Assembly: GCF_024166365.1 (NCBI RefSeq)
Contig: NC_064831.1
Location: forward strand, 26,154,768-26,218,767
Direction: 5' to 3'
DNA length: 64,000 nucleotides
Source: Elephas maximus indicus
Taxonomy: Eukaryota > Chordata > Mammalia > Proboscidea > Elephantidae
Position numbers and translations under genes: made by a program. A model generated the notes under the pieces. That model saw nothing but the letters and a program-made list of their open reading frames with translations. It did no database searches and had not been told where the DNA came from. Positions 35,338 through 47,290 of the stretch are shown in pieces (positions within the stretch are counted from its first letter, which is position 1; every line of letters begins with the position of its first letter).

Positions 35338-37650
35338 TTTCTTTTGGCAGCTCATGGTATATTCAATATTCACCACCACCACAATTCAAAGGCGTCAACT
35401 CTTCTTCTGTCTTTCTTATTCATTGTCCAGCTTTCACATGCATATGATGTGCTCGAAAATAACATGGCTTGGGTCAGGCGCACCTTAGTCTTCAAGGAGA
35501 CATCTTTGCTTTTCAACATCTTTGCTTTTCAACTCTTTAAAGAGGTCCTTTGCAGCAGATTTGCCCAATGCAATGTGTCTTTTGGTTTCTTGACTGCTGC
35601 TTCCATGGGTGTTAATTGTGGATCCAAGTAAAAGGAAATCCTTGACAACATCAATCTCCTTTCCATTTATCATAAGGTGGTTTGTTGGTCCATTTGTGAG
35701 GATTTTTGTTTTCTTTATGTTGAACTGTAATCCATACTGAAGGCTGTGGTCTTTGATTTCATCAGTAAGTGCTTCAAGTCCTCTTCACTTTCAGCAAGCA
35801 AGGTTGTGTCATCTGCATAACACAGGTTGTTAAATGAGTCTTCCTCCAAACTTGATGCCCCATTCTTCTTCATATAGTCCAGATTCTCAGACTATTTGCT
35901 CAGCATACAGAGTGAATAGGTATCGTGAAAAGATACAACCCTGACGCACCCCTTTCCTGACTTTAAACCACACAGTATCCCCTTGTTCTGTCCGAACAAC
36001 TGCCTATTGATCTATGTACAGGTACCTCATAAGCACAATTTAGTGTTCTGGAATTCTCATTCTTCTCAGTGCTATTCATAATTTGTTATGATCCACAGAG
36101 TCAAATGCCTTTACATAGTCAATAAAACACAGGTAACCATCCTCCTGGTATTCTCTGCTTTCAGCCAGGATCCATCTGACATCAGCAGTGATATCTCTGG
36201 TTCCACCCCCTCTTCTGAATCCAGCCTGAAATTCTGGCAATTTCCTGTCTACATACTTCTACAGCCACTTCTGAATGATCTTCAGCAGTCTGTACACTGC
36301 TGCAACAGCTTTTGAATGACCTTCAGCAAAATTCGGCTTGCATGTGATATTAATAGTATTCAATAATTTCCTCATTTGGTTGGATCACCTTTCTTGGGAA
36401 TAGGCATAAATATGGATGTCTTCCAGTCAGCTAGCCAGGTGGCTCTCTTCCAAATTTCTTGGCATAGACGAGTAAGCACTGCCAGTGCTGCATCCATTGG
36501 TTGAACATTTTAATTGATATTCTGTCAATTCCAGGAGACTTGTTTTTCACCAGTGTTTTCAGTGAAGCTTGCAGTTCTTTCTTCAGTATCATCAGTTCCT
36601 GATCATATGTGACCTCTTGAAATGGTTGAACTTTAACCCATTCTTTTTGGTATCATGATTAGTGTATTCTTTCCATCTTCTTTTGACATTTCCTGCATCG
36701 CTTAATATTTTCCCCATAGAATCCTTCACTACTGCAACTCGAGGCTTGAATTTTTTCTTCATTTCTTTTAGCCCGAGAAATGCTGAGTGTGCCTTTTTTT
36801 TTTTTTTTCAACAAGGCCGTATTTTCCAACTACTATCCTCCTTCTTTTTTTCCAACTTTTGCATTCCAGTCACCCGTAATTATCGACACATCCTGATTGC
36901 ATGTTTGATCAATTTCAGACTGCAAAATTGGCAAAAATCTTCAGTTTCTTAATCTTTGGCCTCAATGGTTGGTGCATAAATTTGAATACTAGTCGTATTA
37001 ATTGGTTTTCCTTGTTGGCAGCATTGTACTTCAAGATAGATCTGGAAATGTTCTTTTTGATGATGAATGCAACACCATACTTCAAGTTGTCACTCCAGGC
37101 ATAGTAGACCATATGATTGTCTGATACAAAGTGGCCAATAACAGTCTGTTTTAGCTCACTAATGCCTAGGATATTGATGTTTATCCATTCTGTTTCATTT
37201 TTGACAATTTCCAATTTTTCTAGATTCATACTTCATACATTCCACTTTCTGATTATTAATGGATATTTGCAGCTGTTTCTTCTCATTTTGAGTCATGCCA
37301 CATCAGCAAATGAAGGTCCTGAAAGCTTGACTACTTCCACGTCATTAAGGTTGACTCTACTTTGAGGATGCAGCTCTGTCCCAGCTTTCTTCTAAGTGCT
37401 TTCCAACCTGGAGGGCTCATATTCTGGGATTATATCAGACAATGTTCCACTGTTATTCATAAGGTTTTCATGGGCTAATTCTTTTTAGAATTAGACAGCT
37501 GGGTCCTACTTCCCAGTCTGTCTTAGTCTGGAAGCTCAGCTGAAATCTGTCAGCCGTGGGTGACCCTGCTGGTTTCTGAATACTGGTGGCATAACTTCCA
37601 GCATCACAGCAACACACAAGCCCCCACAGTATGACAAACTGACAAGAGAA
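35338..37650 (-). mobile_element. RTE-type LINE, longest copy, with endonuclease region
   Basis: The longest RTE copy in the window, antisense. The left part is the RT-to-3'-end region; the match starts inside it at 'tcttttggcagctcatgg'. On the minus strand, 36,915-37,229 reads as the endonuclease start: MNLEKLEIVK, then ILGISELKQTVIGHF and YGVAFIIKKN. The order ISE(L)K...GVA is typical of apurinic-type endonucleases of RTE/BovB LINEs, which nick the target DNA. RT pieces lie to the left (36,050-36,350). Frameshifts, stops and a T-run near 36,793 interrupt it. The 5' limit near 37,650 is approximate. Confidence 0.85.
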
Positions 37651-38196
37651 ATAGCCTTCACGAATCACAGCCTCACCTACCCTGAGAACAGAAAAATTAG
37701 ATGGTGCCTGGCTACTACTACCAACCTTTCTAATCAGTGCCACAATGGATGGATCCTGATAGATGGGAGAAAAATATGGAACAGAACCTCAAATTCTTAA
37801 AAACAATCCAAATTTATTGGATCAGTTGAGACTGGAGGACTCCCTGATACTATGGCTCTGATATACTCTTTAAATTGTGGTCACCTTTTAGCTAAATTAG
37901 AGAGAGGTTTACAAAATAAAGAATATCATCCTTGAATACTGTGCCTCTTTTTTAAAAAATCATGTATATGAGACCAAATGGCCAACAATTACCTTAAAAC
38001 AAACATGAGCCTATAAGTGTACAGAGGAGCTAGAGTGACAGAAATGGAACAACTGGAATGGAACTGAGGAGAACAATCAAGCATTGTAAAGAATGTAACC
38101 AATGTCACTGAACAATTTGTGTACAAATTGTTGAATAGGAACCTAAACTACTGCATAAACCTTCATCAAAACCACAATAAATTATTATTTAAAAAA
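37651..38196 (+). mobile_element. Lineage-specific L1 3'UTR, sense, with poly(A)
   Basis: Reads as the sense of the 3'UTR seen antisense at 6,104-6,965 ('gatggtgcctggctac', 'gactggaggactccc', 'ctaaactactgcataaac'). It ends in 'attatttaaaaaaaa' at about 38,190. Confidence 0.75.
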
Positions 38197-38341
38197 AAGA
38201 ATCCCTTAGAAGACAGTTAAAGAGCTCTCTTTCTAAGGAATATCAATGTTTTCCACAGCAAAAACAGCTAAATACTTTGTGAAAATAAAGGAAAAAAAAG
38301 TATAAAATTGCCTTTATGCCAGATAATATGTAGGTACATAA

Positions 38342-41300
38342 GTTTTTTTTCTAATTTTGCTTTAAGTATAAATTTACAAACGAAGTCAGTCTCTCATACA
38401 AAAATTTATATAAACCTTACTATATACTCCTAATTGCTCTCCCCCTAATGGGACAGCACACTCCTTCCTGCCACTCTCTATTTTCCTGTCCATTTGGCCA
38501 GCATCTGACCCACTCAACCCTCTCATCTCCCCTCCAGGCAGGAGCTGTACACATAGTCTCATGTGTCTACTTGATCCAAGAAGCTCATTCTTCACCAGTA
38601 TCATTTTCTATTCCATAGTCCAGTCCAAACCCTTTCTGAAGAGTTGGCTTTGGGACTGGTCCCTGTCTTGGACTAACAGAAGGTCTGTGGATCATGACCT
38701 CCGGAGTCCTTCTAGGCTCAGTCAGACCATTAAGTCTGGTCTTTTTACGAGAACTTGAGGTCTACATCGCATTGCTCTCCTGCTCCCTCAGGGGTTCTCT
38801 GTTGTGTTCCCTGTTAGGGCAGTCATCGGTTGTAGCCAGGCACTATCTAGTTCTTCTGGTCTCAGGCTGATGTAGTCTCTGGTTTATGAGGCCCTTTCTG
38901 TCTCTTGGGCTCATAATTATCTAGTGTCCTTGGTGTTCTTCATTCTCCTTTGCTCAAGGTGGGTTGAGACCCACCGATGCTTCTTAGATGGCCGCTTGCT
39001 AGCATATAAGACCCCAGAAGCCACTCTCCAAAGTGGGATGCAGGATGTTTTCTTAATAGATTTTATTATGCCAATTGACTTAGATGTCCCCTGAAACTAT
39101 GGTCCCCAAACCCCTACCCCTGCTACACTGGCCTTTGAAGCATTCAGTTTATTCAGGAAACTTCTTTGTTTTTGGTTTAGTACACTTGTGCTGACCTCTC
39201 CTGTACTCTGTGTTGTCTTTCCTTTTGCCTAAAATAGTTCTTATCTACTATCTAATGAGTGAAAACCCCTCTCCCTCCCTCCTTCCTTCCCTCCCTCCCT
39301 CCTTCCCTGCTCTCGTAACCATCAAAGAATATGTTCTTCTCCGTTTAAACTATTTTTTGAGTTCTTATCATAGTGGTCTAATACAATATTTGTCCTTTTG
39401 CAATTGACTAATTTCACTCAGCAAAATGCCTTCCAGATTCCTCCATGTTATGAAATGTTTCAGAGATTCATCATTGTTCTTTGTCAATGCATAATATTCC
39501 ATTGTGTGAATATGCCGTAATTTTTTATCCTTTCATCTGTTGATAGGCACCTTGGTTGCTTACATCTTTTTGCTATTGTAAACAGTGCTGCAATGAACGT
39601 GGGTGTGCATATATCTGTTCATGTAAAGGCTCTTATTTCTCTAGAATATATTCCAAGGAGCAGGATTGCTGGATCACATGGTGGTTAAATTTCTAGTTTT
39701 TTAAGGAAGCACCAAATCGATTTCCAAAGTGGTTGTACCATTTTACATTCCTAGCAGCAGTGTATAAGTGTTCCAGACTTTCCACAGCCTTTCCAAAATT
39801 TATTATTCTGTGTTTTTTGGATTAATGCCAGCTTTGCTGGAGTGAGATGGAATCTCATTGTAGTTTTCATTTGTATTTCTCTAAAGGCTGATGATCGCGA
39901 GCATTTCCTCATGTATCTGTTAGCTACCTGAATGTCTTCTTTAGTGAAGTGCCTGTTCATATCTTTTGCCCACTTTTTAATTGGGTTATTTGTCTTTTTG
40001 TCATTGAGTTTTTGTAGTATCATGTAGATTTTAGAGATCAGGCACTCATTGGAAATGTCATAACTAAAAACTTTTTCCCAGTCTGTAGGTAATCCTTTTA
40101 CTCTTTTGGTGAAGTCTTTGGATGAGCATAGGTGTTTGATTTTTAGGAGCTCCCAGTTATCTGGTTTCTCTTCTGCATTGTTAGTAATGTTTTGTATACT
40201 GTTTATGCCATGTATTGGGGCTCCTACCATTATCCCTATTATTTCTTCCATGATCTTTATCATTTTAGATTTTATATTTAGGACTTTGATCCATTTCGAG
40301 TTCATTTTTGTGCATGGCTTGAGGTATGGGCCTTGTTTCATTTTTTTTGCAGATGGATATACAGTTATGGCGGCACCATTTGTTATAAAAAGGCTGTTTT
40401 TTCCCTATTTAACTGACTTTGGACCTTTGTCAGAAATCAGTTGCTCATGTGTGGATGGATTTATGTCTGGATTCTCAATTCTGTTCCATTGGTCTATGTA
40501 TCTGTTGTTGTACCAGTACCAGGCTGTGTTGACTACTGTGGAAGTGTAACAGGTTCTTAAATCAGGTAGAGTGAGGCCTCCCACTTTGTTCTTCTTTTTC
40601 AGTAATGTTTTTCTTATCTGGAGCCTCTTTCCCTTCCATATGAAGTTGGCGATTTCTTTCTCCATCTCTTTAAAAAATGTCGTTGGAATGTGAATCAGAG
40701 TTGCATTGTATCTATAGATCTCTTTTGGTAGAATAGACATTTTTACAATCTTAAGTCTTTTTATCCAAGAGCAAAGCATGTTTTTCCACTTATGTAGTTC
40801 TCTTTTGGTTTCTTGAAGTACAGTCTTGTAGTTTTCTTTGTACAGGTCTTTTACATCTCTGGTAAGATTTATTCCTAAGTATTTTATCTTCTTGGGGGCT
40901 ACTGTAAATGGTATTGATTTGGTGATTTCCTCCTGGATGTTCTTTTACTTGGTATAGAGGAATCCAACTGATTTTTGTATGTTTATCTTGTATCCTGATC
41001 CTCTGCTGAACTCTTCTATTAGTTTCAGTAGTTTTCTTGAAGATTAGTTTTCTGTGTATAATATCATGTCATCTGTAAATAGAGATACTTCGACTTCTTC
41101 CTTACCAATCTGGATGCCCTTTATTTCTTTGTCTAGCCTAATTGCTCTAGCTAGGACCTCCAGCACAATGTTGAATAAAAGCGGGATAAATGGCACCCTT
41201 GTCTGTTTCCCGACCTCAAGGGGAATGCTTTCAGACTGTCTCTATTTAACATGATACTGGCTTTGTATAAATGTCCTTTATTATGTTGAGGAATTTCTCT

Positions 41301-42469
41301 TCTATTCTTATTCCACTGAGAGTTTTTATCATGAATGTGTGTTGAACTTTGTCAAATGCCTTCTCTGCATCAATCGATAGAACCATGTGGTTCTTGTCTT
41401 TTATTTATATGATGGATTACATTAATTGTTTTCCTAATGTTCAACCATCCCTGCATACCTGGTATGAATCCCACTTGGTCATGGTGATTTTTTTTTTTTT
41501 TTTTGATATGTTGTTGAATTCTATTGGCTAGAATTTTGTTGAGGATTTTTGCATCTAAGTTCATGAGGGATATGGGTCTGTAATTTTCTTTTCTTGTGGT
41601 GTCTTTACCTGGTTTTGTTATCAGGGATATGCAGCCCTCATAGAATGAGCTTGTGAGTATTTTGTCCTTTTCTATGCTCTGAAATACCTTTAGTGGTAGC
41701 AGTGTTAACTCTTCTCTGAAAGTTGGTTGAACTCTGCAGTGAAGTCGTCCGGGCCAGGGATTTTTTTGTTGGAAGTTTTTTTGATTAACTTTTCAATCTC
41801 TTCTTTTGTTATGGGTCTATTTAGTTGTTCTACCTTCACTTGTGTTAGTTTAGGTATGTAGTATGTTTCTAGAAATTCGTCCATTTGTTCTAGGTTTTCA
41901 AATTTGTTAGCATATAATTTTTTGTAGTAATCTGATTCTTTGAATTTCAGTTGGTTCTGTTGTAATATCACCCATCTCATTTCTTATTCTGGTTATTTCC
42001 TTCCTCTCCTGTTTTTCTTTTGTCAGTTTGGCCAATGGTTTATCAATTTTGTTAATTTTTTCAAAGATCAATATTTTGTTCTTGTTAATTCTTTCAATTG
42101 TTTTTCTATTCTCTATTTCACTTAATTCTGCTCTAATTTTTGTTATTTTCTTTTTGTTGGTGCCTGAGGGTTTCTTTGGTTGCTGTCTTTCTGTTTGTCC
42201 AAGTTGTAGGGATAATACTTTGATTTTGGCCCTGTCTTCTTTTTGGATGTGTGCGTTTATTGATATAAATTGACCTCTGAGCACTGCTTTAGCTGTGTCC
42301 CAAAAGTTCTGATAGGAAGTGTTCTCATTCTCATTTGATTCTATCAATTTCTTTATTCCAACTTTAATTTCTTCTATAATCCAGTACCTTTTGGGTAGGG
42401 TATTGTTCAATTTCTAAGTGTTTGATTTCTTTTCCCTGCTTTTTCTGCTATCAGTTTCTACTTTTATGG
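38342..42469 (-). mobile_element. L1 with ORF2 reverse-transcriptase and C-terminal regions, antisense
   Basis: Starts with a T-rich tail and a long 3'UTR (38,342-39,740). ORF2 follows on the minus strand. The C-terminal part at 39,751-40,341 contains WAKDMNRHFTKEDIQVANRY and a Cys-bearing GCGKSGTLIHCC end. Further pieces lie at 40,405-40,779 ([14 protein letters not shown]), 41,370-41,564 ([13 protein letters not shown]) and 41,705-41,980. In the family this region holds the RT and a zinc-knuckle-like tail. It is 5'-truncated at about 42,469, inside ORF2. Frameshifts and stops disable it, but it is among the better-kept L1 sequences here. Confidence 0.88.
39271..39310. repeat. (CCTY)n pyrimidine tract in L1 3'UTR
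   Basis: Repeats of CCCT and CCTT within the antisense L1 3'UTR; the sense strand of the L1 is therefore G/A-rich here, as is common in L1 3'UTRs. Confidence 0.9.
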
Positions 42470-42743
42470 CCATGATATTTTCAATTGCCTCATATGCATG
42501 CAATAGCTGAACAATGAATAAGGAAAACCAAAGAAGAATTCAGGTCTTTGAATTTTGGTTTTGATGAAGAATGGTGAATATACCATGGGCTGTCAGAAGA
42601 ATGAAGTAGTCTATCTTGGAAGAAATACAGCCAGAGCACTCCTTGGAAGTGAGGATGGCCAGGCTTCATCTCATGTACTTTGAACATATTCTCAGGAGGG
42701 ACCATTCACTGGAGAAGGACATCATGCTTGATAAAGTAGAAAC

Positions 42744-42775
<32 letters not shown>

Positions 42776-43121
42776 AAAGCCCACTGCCGTCAAGTCAATT
42801 TGGACTCAAAGCAACCCTATAGGACAGAGTAGAACTGTGCCATAAGGTTTCCAAGGAACACCTGGTGGATTCAAACTTCCTACCTTTTGGTTAGCAGCCG
42901 CAGCTCTTAACCACTATGCCACCAGGTTTTCCTGATAAAGTAGGGGGTCAGCAAAAAACAAGGAAGACCCTTGGCAAGATGGATTGATATAGTAGCTGCA
43001 ACAATGCGCTCAAACATAGCAAAGAATTTGAGGATGGTGCAGGACCTGGCAGTGTTTTGTTTTGCTGTACATGGGTTTGCTATTAGTCTGAACCAACAAG
43101 ATGGCACCTAACAACAACGAC
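42470..43121 (+). mobile_element. RTE-type LINE 3' part, sense, split by an AfroSINE
   Basis: Starts at 'gatattttcaattgcctc', abutting the L1, and ends with 'gcacctaacaacaacgac'. A SINE at 42,740-42,932 splits it with a perfect target-site duplication. The piece after the SINE resumes exactly where the first stops. Confidence 0.9.
42740..42932 (-). mobile_element. AfroSINE nested in RTE, antisense
   Basis: A run of about 28 A precedes 'gcccactgccgtcaagtc', and the head ends at 'gccaccaggttttcc'. The 11-base target-site duplication tgataaagtag is perfect (42,729-42,739 and 42,933-42,943). The long, nearly pure A-tail suggests a fairly recent insertion. Confidence 0.95.
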
Positions 43122-43235
43122 AGTAAGAGGAATAAGTGAACTGTCCTGCTTACTTTAATCTTGACCATTCTACATTGTTATACAGTGAAATCTCAGACAG
43201 GAATAAAAAACTTATATCTCAAATAATAGGTTTAT

Positions 43236-43585
43236 CTCTTATTGTTGTTAGGTGATGTCAGGTTGGTTCCAACTCATCGCAATCCTTTATACAATAGACC
43301 AAACACTGCCCCATCCTGTGTCTACCTCACAATTGTTGCTATGTTCAAGCCCATTGTTGCAACCACTGTTGTCAGTCCATCTCATTGAGGGTCTTCCTCT
43401 TTTTCACTGATCCTCTACTTTATTCAGCATGATGTCCTTTTTCAGGGGCTAGTTCCTCCTGATAACACATCCAATGTACATAAGATGAAGTCTCACCATC
43501 CTCCCTTCTAAGGAGCATTCAGACTATATTTCTTTGAAGAAAGTTTTGTTTGTTCTTTTGGCAATCCATGGTATATTCTATATTC
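43236..43585 (-). mobile_element. RTE-type LINE 3' part, antisense, with target-site duplication
   Basis: 'attgttgttaggtgatgtc' begins the 3' end, and truncation is after 'atccatggtatattc'. A 9-base duplication, taggtttat, occurs at 43,227-43,235 and 43,586-43,594. Confidence 0.9.
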
Positions 43586-43594
43586 TAGGTTTAT

Positions 43595-43919
43595 GTAGTC
43601 TCTTTTAGTATTGGCTTTTTTTTTTTCCTTCTCTTTGACAAATCCATTGCCCTCTCCACTTAGAGTTATCTGTACTTAGACCATGCTGTTGCAATGGCAT
43701 ACACTCACACACCATTGTATTTTACAGTATGCCCTCTTGGCCCCTCTAAATATTGTGACTTGACATATGGAAAAGATGTAGACTGATAAATAATAATAGC
43801 AGAAAAAAAAAAAAAACTAAATGAGGCATTAGGAAAGCATTCAACCTGAAAAATAGTAAAAACAATACTAATGATATAATAATGAAGTTAACAGTTAGGA
43901 CAGTCTGTTACTATTACAA
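43595..43919. other. No recognisable feature
   Basis: No supported gene or named repeat. Confidence 0.45.
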
Positions 43920-44150
43920 ATACTATTTGTATTAATTCTTTTAATTTACACAAAAGATCTATAAAGTAGGGTCTATCTGTATACCCATCCTACAATTATA
44001 TATATATATATGTTTTAAAAAGTGTGCTACAAAGAATATAATCCCTTACCAAGGATACACAGCCAGTTAGTAGTGCTGGAACTAGGATTTCAAGCAATGC
44101 ACGATGGCTCAAATTCACACTCTCAACCCACAGGTTTTATTGATTCTAAG
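43920..44150 (+). mobile_element. MIR SINE, sense
   Basis: 'aattcttttaatttacac', 'cttaccaaggatacacagcc' and 'agttagtagtgctggaac' follow the MIR order. A short (TA)n lies within it at about 43,996-44,011. Confidence 0.7.
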
Positions 44151-45026
44151 AAACTCTCACTATTCAGATTAGCACTGAGCACCACAGCAGAATAATTATC
44201 ACTGTTTCCTCTTCTGTTAGATTATTTTTTAATACCTTCTTTAACATCTTTACATTATTTAGCACTCAGTTGACAAATACAGGAAGTAAAATTTCTAGAA
44301 ATGATAATATCATGTATCTTTTGATTCAACCGTACCTCCAAGGGTCTCTTCCCCAGGAACAATTATAAATAATAATAGTTTGTGGTCTTACCTTTGAGAA
44401 AGAAAGAAATCTGAGAAAGATTTGTCCAAAATTTGGGAAGAAAATTACAAAATGGAGATTGTGGTCTTTTCTGCCTACTAAAAAAGACATTTCACAAAGA
44501 TGATGAGAGTATTGAGTTTTCCAGGAGAAAAAATTTAAAAAAAAAAAAGAGAGAGAGACATCAAGATCTGTTACTTAATCAGTCAAATTCACTCACAATT
44601 TGTTGTTCAGAATTGTGTTGATGCCATGATTTCACCAGTCTCCGCAGGAACCAAACTGAGGAAAGGAATCTGCCCTAGTTCTTGCTGGAGTTGGGGATTC
44701 CTGGGTTCCATCCCCTGCTCCTTCAAATCTGAGTCATCTTCGGTGATCCTTCCCTTTTCTGGAGTACAGGCAGAGTGCTGAGATAAGACAATAATAATAT
44801 ATATATAAATCTCTATTTGTTACACTGAGCTCAGATGAGACAACACATTTCCATATTTCAAAACATTAACAAAAAATGAGGTCCCAATCCCTAGAGAAAT
44901 TTGTTAATATAGCTATGCTGGGTGTAGGGGAAAGGATAGGGAGGTGGAGAACAAACACAATTATATGCTGCTTAAATGAAAAAGAAGTTAACTTTGTAAT
45001 CCCAGTGAGTATATGTTTGTGTGATT
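44151..45026. other. No recognisable feature
   Basis: No supported gene. A purine run at 44,535-44,560 is simple sequence. Confidence 0.45.
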
Positions 45027-45290
45027 GTCTTAATCTAGTGCTGTTGTAATACAGATACCACAAGCAAAAATTAATTTTCTCATCTTTTAGGACGTTGGAA
45101 GTCCAAAGTCAGGGTGTTGGCTGTAGGGGAAGGCTTTCTCTCTCTGTGGGCACTGAAGGAAAGTCCTTGTCTCATCAAATTTCTGTTCCTGGGCTATCTT
45201 CATGTGGCATGGCATCTCTCTTCCCCCATCTCTGCTTTGCTCACTTATTTAATCTCTTTTTATACGTCAAAAGAGATTGACTCAAGATGG
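45027..45290 (+). mobile_element. Old interspersed repeat, same family as 55,418-55,806
   Basis: The order 'gctgttgtaatacagatacc', 'aattttctcatc', 'ggaagtccaaagtcagg', 'ggctatcttcatgtggc' and 'gactcaaga' parallels the fuller copy at 55,418-55,806. The family is widespread in mammals, but I cannot name it with certainty. Confidence 0.65.
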
Positions 45291-45639
45291 CTTGTAGTAG
45301 AGCACTTAACCATTTGTACCACCCATGGATTATACCTAGATATTGGAACTACATAATCAGAGACAAAACACTATTATTCTTAAAATTTTACTTATGGCAT
45401 TAATTTTGTCACTTCAGCAGCCATTCAGGTACATTATTTGACAGTAGGGGAATTCATTTTAAATTCCTGAAATAGAGCACTACGGCCTAAAGCCTAATGT
45501 ATTGAGAGATCATAATGTATGCGAGGTGTTAAATAACTTTGGTACCGTGTTTTGAGTACGAACGTATGTGTTTATGGATATATAAAGTAAAAGAAGGAAA
45601 AAGAAAATCCTATAATGTAGATTAGTGCCATACATGATT

Positions 45640-45980
45640 CAGCCTTGCTTATTGCCCTCTGCCCTCTCTGACCCCCTTTCCTTTCCTTTGCAGTATGTGC
45701 ACATATACTGTCTACCTTCTGTTCCCTGTTCTCCTGACCAAATCATCACAGCTTCATGTGCTGTTCCTTAGATCTACATCTCTTCCCATACTACTATCCT
45801 CCCTAAGTCTAATTCACCAGATTTCACGCTCCTCAGCTTAAATATCACTCCTCTAGGAAGCATCTCTTAACCTTAAAAATAGATTCCTTTTCCCTGTTAC
45901 TGATTTTCTAACATTGTCACTTTCCTTTTTACACCCTTTACTATAATAAATAAATTTATACTTTTATTGTTAAATTATTT
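45640..45980 (+). mobile_element. L2 LINE 3' end, sense
   Basis: 'gctcctcagcttaaatatc' with 'actcctctaggaagcatctc' and later 'ataataaataaatttatac' resemble the L2 3'UTR. Degenerate. Confidence 0.55.
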
Positions 45981-47290
45981 TATATTTATTATAACTATAA
46001 TTTGGGGGGAAATAATTTTTCAATTTCTCTGAGCTTAGAGAACATGACTAATTTAACATGATACACGCTACAACTCCCCCTGGAAGTAGAGCTTGGCAAG
46101 GAAAAGGAATTCAATAAAAATCTCGTGAATGAATTAGCCTTTTTCCAGTAGACATATTCAGGATGAAAATAATTATAAAACTGTGACCTGGGCATCCCAT
46201 GTTTCTCTCCATGATATTGGCTTGTAAAGCTGTCCCTTTGGGAAGTGCCCATGCCTCAGAGGGCAACTCTCCCAGAGCTCCTTTCAAGTGATAAATACTG
46301 AAAATAATTAGATGATTGTTCCTGTTACTCTCCTGACCTTCGTAAATTAGGAATAGTATGAATATCACTTGTGTGACTTACACTCTACTTCCTGGTAGAA
46401 GAGTGAATACTGTCAGCTCCTTCGGTAGGAATTCATTGAGAGGTACTGTTAGCTTAGGGCACTCATGGGTGAATCTGATGGATATTACGTAAAAACAAGG
46501 TTTCTTTATGAGGCTTCTTGATAAAAATGATCACATAAGAATCTTTCTCCATACCGAGATAATATTGATCACATTTAATAAGTCTGTACAATACTAAATA
46601 CAGTTTTCTATTAATTGGTTAAGAATATCATTGGGGCTTACATGTGCTATTTTGGATTTAAAATTTAAATGGTTATAATTGAAATATATAAGCCTTTGAC
46701 ATTTGAAATATGTACCAATAACCTTGAATTTTCATCTACATATCAGGACAATAGAACCTCATTCATTAACAAAAGATAGGAGGGAAATTGTTTACCTATT
46801 TTATTAAATAAATTGCTTTTGAAGAGTCAGAAATATTTTAACTCCCTGCATCAATAATTGAGTAAACATGCTATTATGAAATGATTACTACATAAATGCA
46901 TGAGGAAAGGAAATAAAAAACGAATGTAGGAAGGAAAGAAGAGAAATATGTAGAAAAAGGTATTTGGAAAATAGAAAGTCAAAAGCAAAGAAAAAAATTA
47001 ACAGTGCAGAATACAGAAAACCTTATTTGCAGTAGGCTGGATACCACATCTCTTTTGATTTAACTTCTTCCTGTACTGCAGTTCTCACCAGCAGATTTGC
47101 TATGCTAAGATTGAAGAAATAGAGCAACAATTGATTTTAAAATACATATAATGAAAAATAAACTAAATTTAAAATGATCATTTAATTTTACATTTTGCCC
47201 CTGAATCCATAGGTAACAATGAACAATGTCCTGACTCAATACGTTAATTCATGTTTTCTCTTCAACTACTTGACAGGTAGATTTCTAAGC
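45981..47290. other. No recognisable feature upstream of the OR14 pseudogene
   Basis: AT-rich. Short ORFs on both strands (for example at 46,111-46,368) have no recognisable domain. No promoter or leader exon could be assigned. Confidence 0.45.

Noticed and set aside
39751-42410. Long minus-strand ORFs (196, 124 and 167 codons) as host genes
   Set aside because: They are consecutive pieces of L1 ORF2, recognisable by motif and order.
17306-42469. The 5' half of an L1 at 17,306-21,060 and the 3' half of an L1 at 38,342-42,469 in opposite orientation, as one element split by an inversion
   Set aside because: The two pieces overlap by roughly 200 bases of the same ORF2 region (near 20,830-21,060 and 42,240-42,469) and differ in sequence there, so they are separate insertions.
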